Shown: positions 1 to 6,739 of the stretch, one piece after another
Layout of the letters: each line of letters opens with the position of its first letter
How positions within the stretch are numbered: position 1 is the first letter of the stretch
Assembly: GCA_022402445.1 (NCBI GenBank)
Contig: JAKRSF010000010.1
Location: forward strand, 310,001 to 374,000
Length of the DNA: 64,000 nt
From: Cyanobacteriota bacterium
Lineage (GTDB): Bacteria > Cyanobacteriota > Cyanobacteriia > CACIAM-69d
Direction of reading: 5' to 3'
Program-made: the position numbers and the translations under genes
Notes under the pieces: model-generated
What the model saw: the letters and a program-made list of their open reading frames with translations, nothing else
What the model was told of the DNA's origin: nothing
Database searches by the model: none

Positions 1-390
1 GGATTTCCGGCAGGGCGCTTTGATTTGATTTCCGTGGCGCTGCTGTTCCATGAAACGCCCCCGGCGATCGCGAAGGCCATTTTGCGCGAGGCGTTCCGGC
101 TGCTGGTGCCCGGTGGTCAGATTGTGATCTTGGATGGGGCGCAACTGGTGCTGCGGCAGTTTTCGGCGCTCCAGCACATTTTCGAGGAGCCCTATATGGA
201 TGCCTATGCGCGCGGCAATTTGGATGCGTGGCTGGGGGCGGCGGGCTTTGAGGCGGTCCACAGTGATTTGCACTGGGGCATCCATCAGGTGTCGCGGGCG
301 ATGAAGCCGCACCCGGTGGCCGAAGGGCTGGGCGATCGCGCGGAGGGGTTTGGCTTTGCGCGGCCTCTGGCGACGCCGGCCTTGGGTTAA
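1..390 (+). CDS. Class I SAM-dependent methyltransferase, 3' end only
   Basis: The reading frame is open from the first base of the window, so the N-terminus and the SAM-binding glycine motif lie upstream. The visible 129 residues look like the C-terminal half of a class I methyltransferase. They include the strand/turn LVPGGQIVILDG that follows motif II, and the late motif GAAGFEAV typical of UbiE/arsenite-methyltransferase-like folds. The last 25 residues are a poorly conserved tail. The substrate cannot be told from this fragment. The family assignment is reasonable, and the specific function is unknown. Confidence 0.75.
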   Translation, partial: GFPAGRFDLISVALLFHETPPAIAKAILREAFRLLVPGGQIVILDGAQLVLRQFSALQHIFEEPYMDAYARGNLDAWLGAAGFEAVHSDLHWGIHQVSRAMKPHPVAEGLGDRAEGFGFARPLATPALG

Positions 391-491
391 GGCTTGGTTC
401 GGTTCCGGGGAAAGACTCGTTTAAAATGGGGGGCAATTTTTTAGGCCGATGGCCGCCGCGATCGCCCCCTTGCCGTTGCTGCCCGCATCCT

Positions 492-1226
492 ATGACCCTA
501 AAAGCCGTCTTTTTCGATTTCAACGGCACGATCATCAATGATGAGGCCATCCACCGGGAGTTGCTCCAGGGGGTGCTCGTCAGCGAAAATTTGCGGCCTG
601 ATATTGAAGAATTTCGCGAAATTTGCCTCGGGCGGCGCGATCGCGACTGCCTGCGGGAGGTCCTGGCCCGTCGGGGGCGCGTGGCGGATGAAGTGACGCT
701 GGATCGCCTGGTGGCCCAAAAGTCCGCCGCCTATCTCCACTGGCTCGAGACCCAGCCCAAGGTGCCCATCTATCCCGGCGTCGAGGATTTGATGTATCGC
801 CTCACGGCGGATCATGTGCCCATCGCGATCGTCACCGGTGCGCCGCGCCAGGAGGTGGAGCGCGTCCTCCGCCGCACGAAGCTGGGCGATCGCGTGCGGT
901 TCATCGTCAGCGGCGAGGATGTGGCCCAGGGCAAACCCAGCCCAGAGGGCTACCAGCGGGCGATCGCCACCATGGCCACCGTCACGGGGGACGCCACCCT
1001 CACCGCCGCCAACTGCGCCGCGATCGAAGATACCTACCCCGGCCTCACCGCCGCCAAAGCCGCTGGCCTCGTGGCGATCGGCGTCGCCAACAGCCACCCC
1101 TTCCAGATGATGCAGCGCCACGCCAACTGGGCCGTTGATTTTCTGCACCAGCTCGAAGTTGAACGGCTGAGATTTTATTTCGAGGGGCGCGAACGGGAAA
1201 ATGATGCTACTATAGATGTCGCTTAA
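492..1226 (+). CDS. HAD-IA family hydrolase-like protein with DxN active site
   Basis: This 244-residue protein has all four HAD motifs: FDFNGT at residues 8-13, the TGAPR Thr of motif II, the Lys in KPSPEGY, and IEDTYPGL for motif IV. The nucleophile Asp9 is present. The second motif-I Asp, the usual general acid/base, is Asn11 (DFNGT instead of DxDGT). From memory, a DFNG form recurs in cyanobacterial members, so it need not be an error, but ordinary phosphatase activity is doubtful. An in-frame upstream extension from 426 is Pro/Cys-rich and unlike HAD proteins, so I start at the ATG at 492. The gene ends 10 bases before a tRNA gene. The substrate is unknown. Confidence 0.85.
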   Translation: MTLKAVFFDFNGTIINDEAIHRELLQGVLVSENLRPDIEEFREICLGRRDRDCLREVLARRGRVADEVTLDRLVAQKSAAYLHWLETQPKVPIYPGVEDLMYRLTADHVPIAIVTGAPRQEVERVLRRTKLGDRVRFIVSGEDVAQGKPSPEGYQRAIATMATVTGDATLTAANCAAIEDTYPGLTAAKAAGLVAIGVANSHPFQMMQRHANWAVDFLHQLEVERLRFYFEGRERENDATIDVA

Positions 1227-1236
1227 ACGGCGGACC

Positions 1237-1309
1237 GGGGAATTAGCTCAGTTGGTAGAGCGCTGCAATCGCACTGCAGAGGTCAGGAGTTCGAATCTCC
1301 TATTCTCCA
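1237..1309 (+). tRNA. tRNA-Ala (anticodon CGC)
   Basis: The 73-base gene folds into a full cloverleaf. The acceptor stem GGGGAAT/ATTCTCC has one G-U pair, the D arm contains AGCTCAGTTGGTAGAGC, and the anticodon stem is CTGCA/TGCAG around loop ATCGCAC. The T arm is AGGAG-TTCGAAT-CTCCT. The anticodon CGC reads GCG (Ala). The discriminator base is A, and the 3' CCA is not encoded. Confidence 0.95.
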
Positions 1310-1725
1310 TTTTCAATCCATAGCCCGCGCGATCGCGCGACACCCCCATACGGCCCTAGGAACTCCCCAGGCGATGGACCTCATCCGGGGGACCAAATCG
1401 GGGCGGCCCCGCGATCGCCCCCACCCCATCCCCAACTCACCAGGGGGAAGTGACCTCAATCACAGCCCCCCTAAATTCCCTTCAGACCCCCCACAAGTTC
1501 ACCCCAAATTCCCCTCAAAGACGCCCTGCAAAACGCAAAATTTAAATCTTGAAACCCTTGCGTACAAAGGAATTCGGCCAGGTTTACGCAAGCTTCAAAT
1601 ATGAACAAGCAATCTTCAACGACCCTTCACCTATTCCCCCTAGGCATCCTGATAGCCTGAGTACAGAAAGCTTGGAACGGGATTGCCCCACCAACCAGCC
1701 CACCGAACTCAGCACGTTAAGCACC
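1310..1725. other. Intergenic region between tRNA-Ala and PEP-CTERM gene
   Basis: There is no convincing gene in these 416 bases. A C-rich stretch at about 1420-1520 contains loosely repeated CCCC(T/A)AAATTCCC-like runs. It is followed by an AT-richer segment (1530-1610) that holds an inverted repeat, CTTGCGTA (1557-1564) and TACGCAAG (1585-1592). The promoter and leader of the downstream PEP-CTERM gene most likely lie here. Confidence 0.6.
1557..1592. promoter_or_regulatory. Inverted repeat upstream of the PEP-CTERM gene
   Basis: CTTGCGTA and TACGCAAG form a perfect 8-bp dyad with a 20-base spacer, in the AT-rich part of the gap about 135 bases upstream of the start codon. It could be a regulator site or a leader stem. 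There is no direct evidence for either. Confidence 0.3.
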
Positions 1726-2508
1726 ATGAACACCTCCATCGTTTCCAAATTAACCGCCGCCGCCCTGAGCCTAGGGGCCATCACCCTCCTCGCCCCCAGC
1801 GCCATGGCCGGTTCCCTGGTCCCCACCAAAGAAGGGGAAGTGAACGTGGGCCTTGGCCTCGTGGATCCGGCCCAGGCGGTCTCCCTCAACGGCTTCTCGA
1901 TCACCAGCCTCAGCAGCGCTGATCTAGGCCGCTCGGACAACATCACCCGCAGCCGCCTGTTCGTGGATGAAACCAGCACGGCCAACTACTACTCCGAAGG
2001 CTACCAATTTGACGCCAAGGACGTGGGCACCAACGGCCAAGGGCTGTGGTTCCGCGCCTCTGACCCGGAAGAAAAGGGCCAGCTAGAAACGGGCCTATTC
2101 AAGGTGGACTTCGCGCAGGCGGTGGCATCCCTGACGGTGGACTTCTTTGATGTGGAATTCTCCGGTAAGACTGGAATCCTGTCCTACGTGCGGGGTGACG
2201 GCACGGTGGTCAACGCCAACGACATGATCGGCTGGCGCGAGATCCAGTACGATGCGCGCGGTGCTTCCGTTGACGGTCAGCTCCACCAACGTATCTACAG
2301 CGACGTGAAGTCCATCATCCTGAAGATCGGTGATGATGTGCAGACCATGGGCGCGAATGGCAAGGAACTGAGCGGCGACGGGGTACTGTTCCGCCTGACG
2401 GCCCAGGGGATGCCTTCGGCGGATGTGCCGGAACCGGGGATGGTTCTGGGTCTGTCGGGTCTGGCCTTTGCGGCGATGCTCAAGGGTGGCAAGAAGCGCG
2501 CCATCTAG
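1726..2508 (+). CDS. LEVG-like PEP-CTERM sorted secreted protein
   Basis: This 260-residue protein has a Sec signal peptide at residues 1-28 (hydrophobic AAALSLGAITLL, then AMA-GS as a plausible cleavage site). A beta-rich body carries the phrase TVDFFDVEF seen in PEP-CTERM proteins of the LEVG type. The C-terminal sorting signal is VPEPG, then a hydrophobic segment (MVLGLSGLAFAAML), then a basic end (KGGKKRAI). Such proteins are exported and processed by an exosortase-type system; no exosortase is in this window. The start at 1726 is the ATG immediately before the signal peptide. A longer in-frame extension from 1549 lacks a signal sequence and was not used. The role at the cell surface is unknown. 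Confidence 0.85.
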   Translation: MNTSIVSKLTAAALSLGAITLLAPSAMAGSLVPTKEGEVNVGLGLVDPAQAVSLNGFSITSLSSADLGRSDNITRSRLFVDETSTANYYSEGYQFDAKDVGTNGQGLWFRASDPEEKGQLETGLFKVDFAQAVASLTVDFFDVEFSGKTGILSYVRGDGTVVNANDMIGWREIQYDARGASVDGQLHQRIYSDVKSIILKIGDDVQTMGANGKELSGDGVLFRLTAQGMPSADVPEPGMVLGLSGLAFAAMLKGGKKRAI

Positions 2509-2700
2509 GATGACTGGGGGATTGGGGTTGCGCCGCTGGGTTCGCCCGGACGGCATGGCACCTCAATCCCGCGCTGGGGTCTTCGGCGATGCCTCCTGAT
2601 GGGCGGCTAGTCCGAGACCCTGCGGCCACCGCACGGTTTGCTCGCCTCTGGAGTGGTGCCCTGGAGGTGGGGCGGGTGGCAAGTCCCTAAGCTTTTTCAT

Positions 2701-2922
2701 GTGAGTTTGATTGGCGGGTCGCTTTGGCGGCTCGCTTTTTTGTGGGGATTGCGCGGCGGCGGGGAATCTGGCGGCGCAGCGGATATCCTTGGAGCGCTCT
2801 TTGGCCTATCGGGCACCGTCACCGCTGGAGGGTTTAAGGTGGCCTATACTGCCCTGACCAAAAGCCGCCGCAAGCGCAACGAACTGCCCGCTGATTACGA
2901 AAATCCCTTTGGTTTGTTCTAG
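2701..2922 (+). CDS. Small hypothetical protein (uncertain)
   Basis: The frame is open from a GTG at 2701 to 2922 (73 residues) and ends in a protein-like sequence, KSRRKRNELPADYENPFGLF, preceded by a Gly/Ala-rich stretch. I do not recognise the family. Against the call, the first codons run through the rho-independent terminator at 2714-2741, so any real gene must start later, probably at a non-ATG codon, and I see no clear ribosome-binding site. Only the last 45 or so residues look credible. Confidence 0.3.
   Translation: MSLIGGSLWRLAFLWGLRGGGESGGAADILGALFGLSGTVTAGGFKVAYTALTKSRRKRNELPADYENPFGLF
2714..2741 (+). terminator. Rho-independent terminator
   Basis: A 9-bp stem, GCGGGTCGC/GCGGCTCGC with two G-U pairs, encloses the loop TTTG and runs directly into six Ts. 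It lies about 205 bases after the PEP-CTERM stop codon. It ends either that transcript, with a long 3' UTR, or a separate short RNA encoded at 2509-2741. Confidence 0.75.
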
Positions 2923-3073
2923 GAGTCGCGCCCCGACAATTCCCCCGATCGCGGCGATCGCCACGGAAATTGGGCAGATTGAGCGCCTAAAATGACACCA
3001 TACTGTTGAAGCCATCGGTGCAACTGCCCTGTGGGCTGATGGCCGCCGCCGCCCCCTCCCCCTCCCAGACCCC

Positions 3074-5053
3074 ATGGTCGCCCCCGATCCATCCCCTGCA
3101 TCTCCGCCCATCCGGCGACGCCAGGGCCTTTTGCTTGGCATTGTGATTGCAGGCGGCATTGCCATGTTGCTGGCGTTGCTGTTTGCGATCGCTACCTTCT
3201 TCCTATTCCAGGGGCTCAATGACCTGGAAGCCTCGATCATCCGGCAAGATACCCGCCGCGCCCTCGACGCGATCGCGGCGGAACGGAACCAAGTGCGGGC
3301 CAATGTGTGCGACTACGCCCGCTGGGATTCGCCCTATGACTACATGGTCAATGGACGACCGGGCAGCGGCAACCATGAATTTGAACGCAGCAGCCTCGTC
3401 CTCGCCACCCAGAAAAACCTGGACCTCAACGTCCTCGCCGTCCTCACCCCCAACGGCACCTACTATTACGGCCAGCAGCGCACCGCCACGGGCGATCGCC
3501 TCGAACCCCTGGCCCCTAGCCTAGAGCGCTACCTCACCGCATGGCCCCAGCGCCAGCAACCCCTACGGCCCGACAGCGAAGCCGCCGGTTGGCTCCAGAC
3601 CGAACGCGGCCCCATGCTCCTTGGCCTCTGCGCCATCACCACCCGCAATGTCGATGCACCCCCGCGCGGTGTCCTCGTGATGGGCCGATATGTGAACCAA
3701 GCCCGCCTCGCCGCCATTGAACGGCAACTGCGTGTTTCCGTCTCCCTGATTCCCCTCAATCCCGCCCAGGCGTTGCCCCCCGCCGTCCAGGTCATCCGCG
3801 ATCGCCTGCGCAGCCAGCCCAGCTATGGCAACTCCGCCATCCCCGATCGCGCGATCATCATCATCCCCGACGGGAGCGATCGCCTCACCAGCTACATCCG
3901 CCAGGATGACCTCAACGGCAACCCCCTCGCCCTGATCCAAGTCGCCACCGGGCGATCGCTCCACCGGGAAGGCATCCTCGCCAGCCGCACCTTCGGCTGG
4001 GTGTTGCTCATGGCCGGGAGCCTGTTTGGGGGCGTCAGTTGGTGGCTATTGCAGCGGTTCTGGGCCGAGAGCGAACGGCGCGCCCGCACCGAAGAAGCCC
4101 TCGCCCGCGAAAGCGCCCTGCGGGAAACCAATGCGCGCTACCGGGAAAAGGCCATTGAACTCGAACAGGCCCTCGATGACCTGCGCCAGACCCAGGGGCA
4201 GCTCATCCACACGGAAAAAATGTCCGCCCTCGGGCGACTGGTGGCCGGGGTGGCCCATGAAATCAATAACCCCGCCTCCTTCATCATGGGGAATCTCGCC
4301 TACCTCCAAGAGTCCTGGCTCCAGGCGATCGCCTACCTCCAGCGGGCCGCCGCTGAATCTCCCCCCTTTGCGGAAACCCTGCGGCATTGGGACGACGAGC
4401 TAGGCTTCGAGGACGCGATCGCCGAGGTCGAAGAAGCTTTTCAGTCTGCCCAGAACGGCACCAACCGCATCCGCAACATCGTCCTGTCCCTGCGCACCTT
4501 CGCCCACCTCGATCGCGAGCCGCGCCAGTCCGTCCCCCTCGACCAGGGGCTCGACAGCGCCCTCGACCTCCTCCAGCACCGCACCAGTGTCCAGGGCGAT
4601 CGCCCCGCCGTGCGCATCGTCCGCCACTACGACCCCATCCCCCCCGTCCCCTGCAACGTGCGGGACATTCACCAGGTCTTTGCCCACCTGCTCGAAAACG
4701 CCCTTGATGCCTTTGATCGCGCCCCTTGGGACGGCCCCCCCGACGGCGGCAGCTCCCACCCCACCCTCACCCTGCGGCTCCAGCAACGGGAGGATCACGC
4801 CCTCATCGCGATCGCCAACAACGGCCCCCCCATCCCCCCCCACCTGATCCCCAAACTGTTCGACCCCTTCTTCACCACCAAACCCGTCGGCCAGGGCACC
4901 GGCCTCGGCCTCTTCAGCAGCCACCAGATCGTGCGGCAACATGGGGGCACCCTCACGGTCACCTCCGTGGCCCACTGCACTGAATTCACGATCGCCCTAC
5001 CCCTGCAAGCTGCCGTCACCCGCCCACAAAAAACGGCTGCCATAGGCCCCTAG
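3074..5053 (+). CDS. Membrane-bound sensor histidine kinase
   Basis: This 659-residue orphan sensor kinase has a transmembrane segment at about 18-47. A periplasmic domain of about 255 residues follows, with the CHASE4-like opening (CDYARWDSPYDYM). A second transmembrane segment at about 306-325 leads into a coiled-coil linker. The phospho-acceptor His395 lies in the H-box (VAGVAHEINNPASF). The ATPase domain shows the N-box Asn at about 540 (LLENALDAF), the G1 box (IANNGPP), the F-box (FDPFFTTK) and the G2 box (GTGLGL, about 608). All key residues are present. No response regulator is adjacent, so its partner and signal are unknown. The GVAHEINNP H-box and compact G2 resemble ATP-binding HisKA proteins with multi-target cyanobacterial phosphorelays. 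The start is the first ATG before the Pro-rich N-terminus. Confidence 0.9.
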   Translation: MVAPDPSPASPPIRRRQGLLLGIVIAGGIAMLLALLFAIATFFLFQGLNDLEASIIRQDTRRALDAIAAERNQVRANVCDYARWDSPYDYMVNGRPGSGNHEFERSSLVLATQKNLDLNVLAVLTPNGTYYYGQQRTATGDRLEPLAPSLERYLTAWPQRQQPLRPDSEAAGWLQTERGPMLLGLCAITTRNVDAPPRGVLVMGRYVNQARLAAIERQLRVSVSLIPLNPAQALPPAVQVIRDRLRSQPSYGNSAIPDRAIIIIPDGSDRLTSYIRQDDLNGNPLALIQVATGRSLHREGILASRTFGWVLLMAGSLFGGVSWWLLQRFWAESERRARTEEALARESALRETNARYREKAIELEQALDDLRQTQGQLIHTEKMSALGRLVAGVAHEINNPASFIMGNLAYLQESWLQAIAYLQRAAAESPPFAETLRHWDDELGFEDAIAEVEEAFQSAQNGTNRIRNIVLSLRTFAHLDREPRQSVPLDQGLDSALDLLQHRTSVQGDRPAVRIVRHYDPIPPVPCNVRDIHQVFAHLLENALDAFDRAPWDGPPDGGSSHPTLTLRLQQREDHALIAIANNGPPIPPHLIPKLFDPFFTTKPVGQGTGLGLFSSHQIVRQHGGTLTVTSVAHCTEFTIALPLQAAVTRPQKTAAIGP

Positions 5054-5126
5054 GACCCCTGGACAACCGCCCTCCCCGGCCCCTGGGATATGCCTACCCA
5101 GCACCGGCTTTAGCCATCGACGTGAA

Positions 5127-5357
5127 CTATCGATAGATAAAACAAGCGTTGGGCACATCCTCGACGACGACGACCTTGCCACGGCGCACCAATCGCAGCA
5201 GGCGATCAATGGATGCCCGCTCTTCTGGGTTCAGCGAGTCGTCCAGCAGGGCGGCCAACAGGCCGTAACGGTCGGCCACCGTTAAACGGCCCGAGGAGGA
5301 AGACTGGGCAAACAGTTCAGAGAGTGCTGAGGGGAGAAGCAGGATCGGCGGTTCCAT
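5127..5357 (-). CDS. Small conserved cyanobacterial protein, paralogue of 6459-6659
   Basis: This 76-residue soluble protein has the core LTVADRYGLLAALLD followed by EERASIDRLLRLVRRGKVVV. It aligns over about 50 residues with the protein at 6459-6659 (same spacing of DR..L..ALL, ER..IDRLL..VRRG). I recall similar small proteins as widespread in cyanobacteria but know no function. The two helices rich in Leu/Arg/Asp look like a small helical bundle. It is divergent from the secreted-protein gene at 5700, and a possible CRP site (5456-5471) lies about 100 bases upstream. The start is the ATG at 5357. Confidence 0.75.
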   Translation of the reverse strand: MEPPILLLPSALSELFAQSSSSGRLTVADRYGLLAALLDDSLNPEERASIDRLLRLVRRGKVVVVEDVPNACFIYR

Positions 5358-5699
5358 GGCAATGCAGCGGACCGGATGATCTCCAGTCTGGGCTATTGCT
5401 GGGGGCTCCCTTGCGATCGCGGCGTAGGTCTGCGGTGATTGTTGCCCTTTGTTAAGGTGATTTATGTCACAGCGGTCCAGGTTACATTTTTCCGTATCCG
5501 CTGGGGGGCTGCGTCCTGGGCCGTGGGCTGGCGGATTGGTGAGCTTCTTTGGCTATCGATGGGGCCTGGGGGGCGATCGCGGCGTTCCGTGAAATTCCTT
5601 AGGGCTTATCCCGGAAGCTGGCCGGGAATGGGGCCGATGGAGGGGGGTGGGGCGACGTATCATCGTTGCCGTAGGTTCTGGAATGGAGGGAGGGAATCG
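5358..5699. other. Divergent intergenic region
   Basis: This is 342 bases between two divergent genes. Apart from the CRP-like dyad at 5456-5471 I see no gene, RNA or repeat. The in-frame extension of the downstream gene through this region has no protein-like character. Confidence 0.5.
5456..5471. promoter_or_regulatory. Candidate CRP (SyCRP1-type) binding site
   Basis: GGTGATTTATGTCACA matches the CRP pattern TGTGA-N6-TCACA with one mismatch. It lies about 100 bases upstream of the small protein at 5127-5357 (minus) and 230 bases upstream of the secreted protein at 5700. This is a motif match only. Confidence 0.35.
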
Positions 5700-6299
5700 A
5701 TGCCGATCGCGGGGACAAGGCGGCGGGTGTGGCAGGGGGCGATCGCGGGGGTGATCCTGTGGGGTTTGGTTTGGGGTGGGGGCAGGGCCGCTGGGCGATC
5801 GCCGGTGGAGACGGAGACCTTTCGGGTGCAGTTTCCAAGTCCGCCCCGCCCGATTCGCCATCCGTTGCCCTGGGGCGATCGCGTGATCGAGGTGCAGGGC
5901 TACCAGTGGGAAAGCGCCCACCTCGCCTTGGGGGTGACCTATATGGATCTACCCCAGGGGATCGATGCCCCGGACCCGCGCAGCCCTGGGCCGCTGCGAT
6001 CGCAGCCCTCCGAGGCCAATCCTGAGCCCATGGAAGGGATGGTGCGGGGTTGGCTGGAGCGGCTGGGGCCGACCGGGGCGGTGGAGTCTTGGCCCGCGTG
6101 GGGGGGCAACGGCCAGCGCATTACGGGCACCTCCGGGGCGGGTTTGGCGGTGGAGGCGCGGCTGGTGCGGCTGGGCGATCGCGTCTATGTGCTGACGGCG
6201 TTGGCGGCTCCGGAGGGGCGGGCGGATGCGGCAACGGCGATCGCAATCCAGCAGTTTTTTGAATCCTTCGAGCCGCAAATGGCCCCCCTCGGCCGATGA
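5700..6299 (+). CDS. Secreted or lipid-anchored hypothetical protein
   Basis: The protein has 199 residues. An N-terminal basic and hydrophobic stretch at residues 6-27 (RRRVWQGAIAGVILWGLVWGGG) forms a signal peptide or anchor. The mature part begins with VETETFRVQFPSPP, has alternating beta-type segments, and ends in a helix (IAIQQFFESFEPQ) characteristic of small cyanobacterial periplasmic proteins of unknown role. I do not recognise a named family. The ATG at 5700 is chosen because a strong GGAGGGAGGG ribosome-binding sequence lies just upstream and because the signal peptide begins there. Confidence 0.7.
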   Translation: MPIAGTRRRVWQGAIAGVILWGLVWGGGRAAGRSPVETETFRVQFPSPPRPIRHPLPWGDRVIEVQGYQWESAHLALGVTYMDLPQGIDAPDPRSPGPLRSQPSEANPEPMEGMVRGWLERLGPTGAVESWPAWGGNGQRITGTSGAGLAVEARLVRLGDRVYVLTALAAPEGRADAATAIAIQQFFESFEPQMAPLGR

Positions 6300-6458
6300 T
6301 CGCGATCGTGACCCCCTGCGATCGCGATCGCACCCCAACCCCCCCCGCGATCGCTCAATCGGGAGAGCGCGATCGCCCCGCGCCGCCACAACCATCACAG
6401 TGCCCCAAGGCCCCAGAGTCGATACTAGAGGTGGCAATACATCGCCCCGGAAACCAGT

Positions 6459-6659
6459 ATGCGACTCCCCCTTGAAGCCCCCCCCAACCCCATCGCAGAC
6501 CTGTTCTCAACCGTCTGGAGTTCCGGCTGCGTGACCCGCAAAGATCGCTTTCAACTCATGAATGCCCTGCTCCAGGGCCAACTGGGCGACGACGAACGGG
6601 CCGCCATCGATCGCCTGCTCTATGCCGTGCGGCGCGGCTGGCTCAACCTCGTGGATTAG
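6459..6659 (+). CDS. Small conserved cyanobacterial protein, paralogue of 5127-5357
   Basis: This 66-residue protein carries the same core as the product of 5127-5357: CVTRKDRFQLMNALLQ then DERAAIDRLLYAVRRGWLNLVD. The pair flanks the secreted protein at 5700-6299, one on each strand. This suggests a local duplication followed by inversion or gene insertion. Function unknown; no membrane segment or signal peptide. The ATG at 6459 is the only reasonable start. Confidence 0.75.
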   Translation: MRLPLEAPPNPIADLFSTVWSSGCVTRKDRFQLMNALLQGQLGDDERAAIDRLLYAVRRGWLNLVD

Positions 6660-6739
6660 CCCGAGCCTCGCACCGACCGCCCCCGCGATCGCGCGCCGAC
6701 CGGGGGGTATGCCCAAAACCAACCAACGCCTTACCCCAC

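Noticed and set aside
1374-1604. Plus-strand 76-codon frame after the tRNA
   Set aside because: Lies in the C-rich gap and reads as Pro/Ser-rich low complexity; probably part of the leader region.
5439-5699. N-terminal extension of the secreted protein to 5439
   Set aside because: The extension is Trp/Gly/Arg-rich and would bury the signal peptide; the ATG at 5700 has a strong ribosome-binding sequence.
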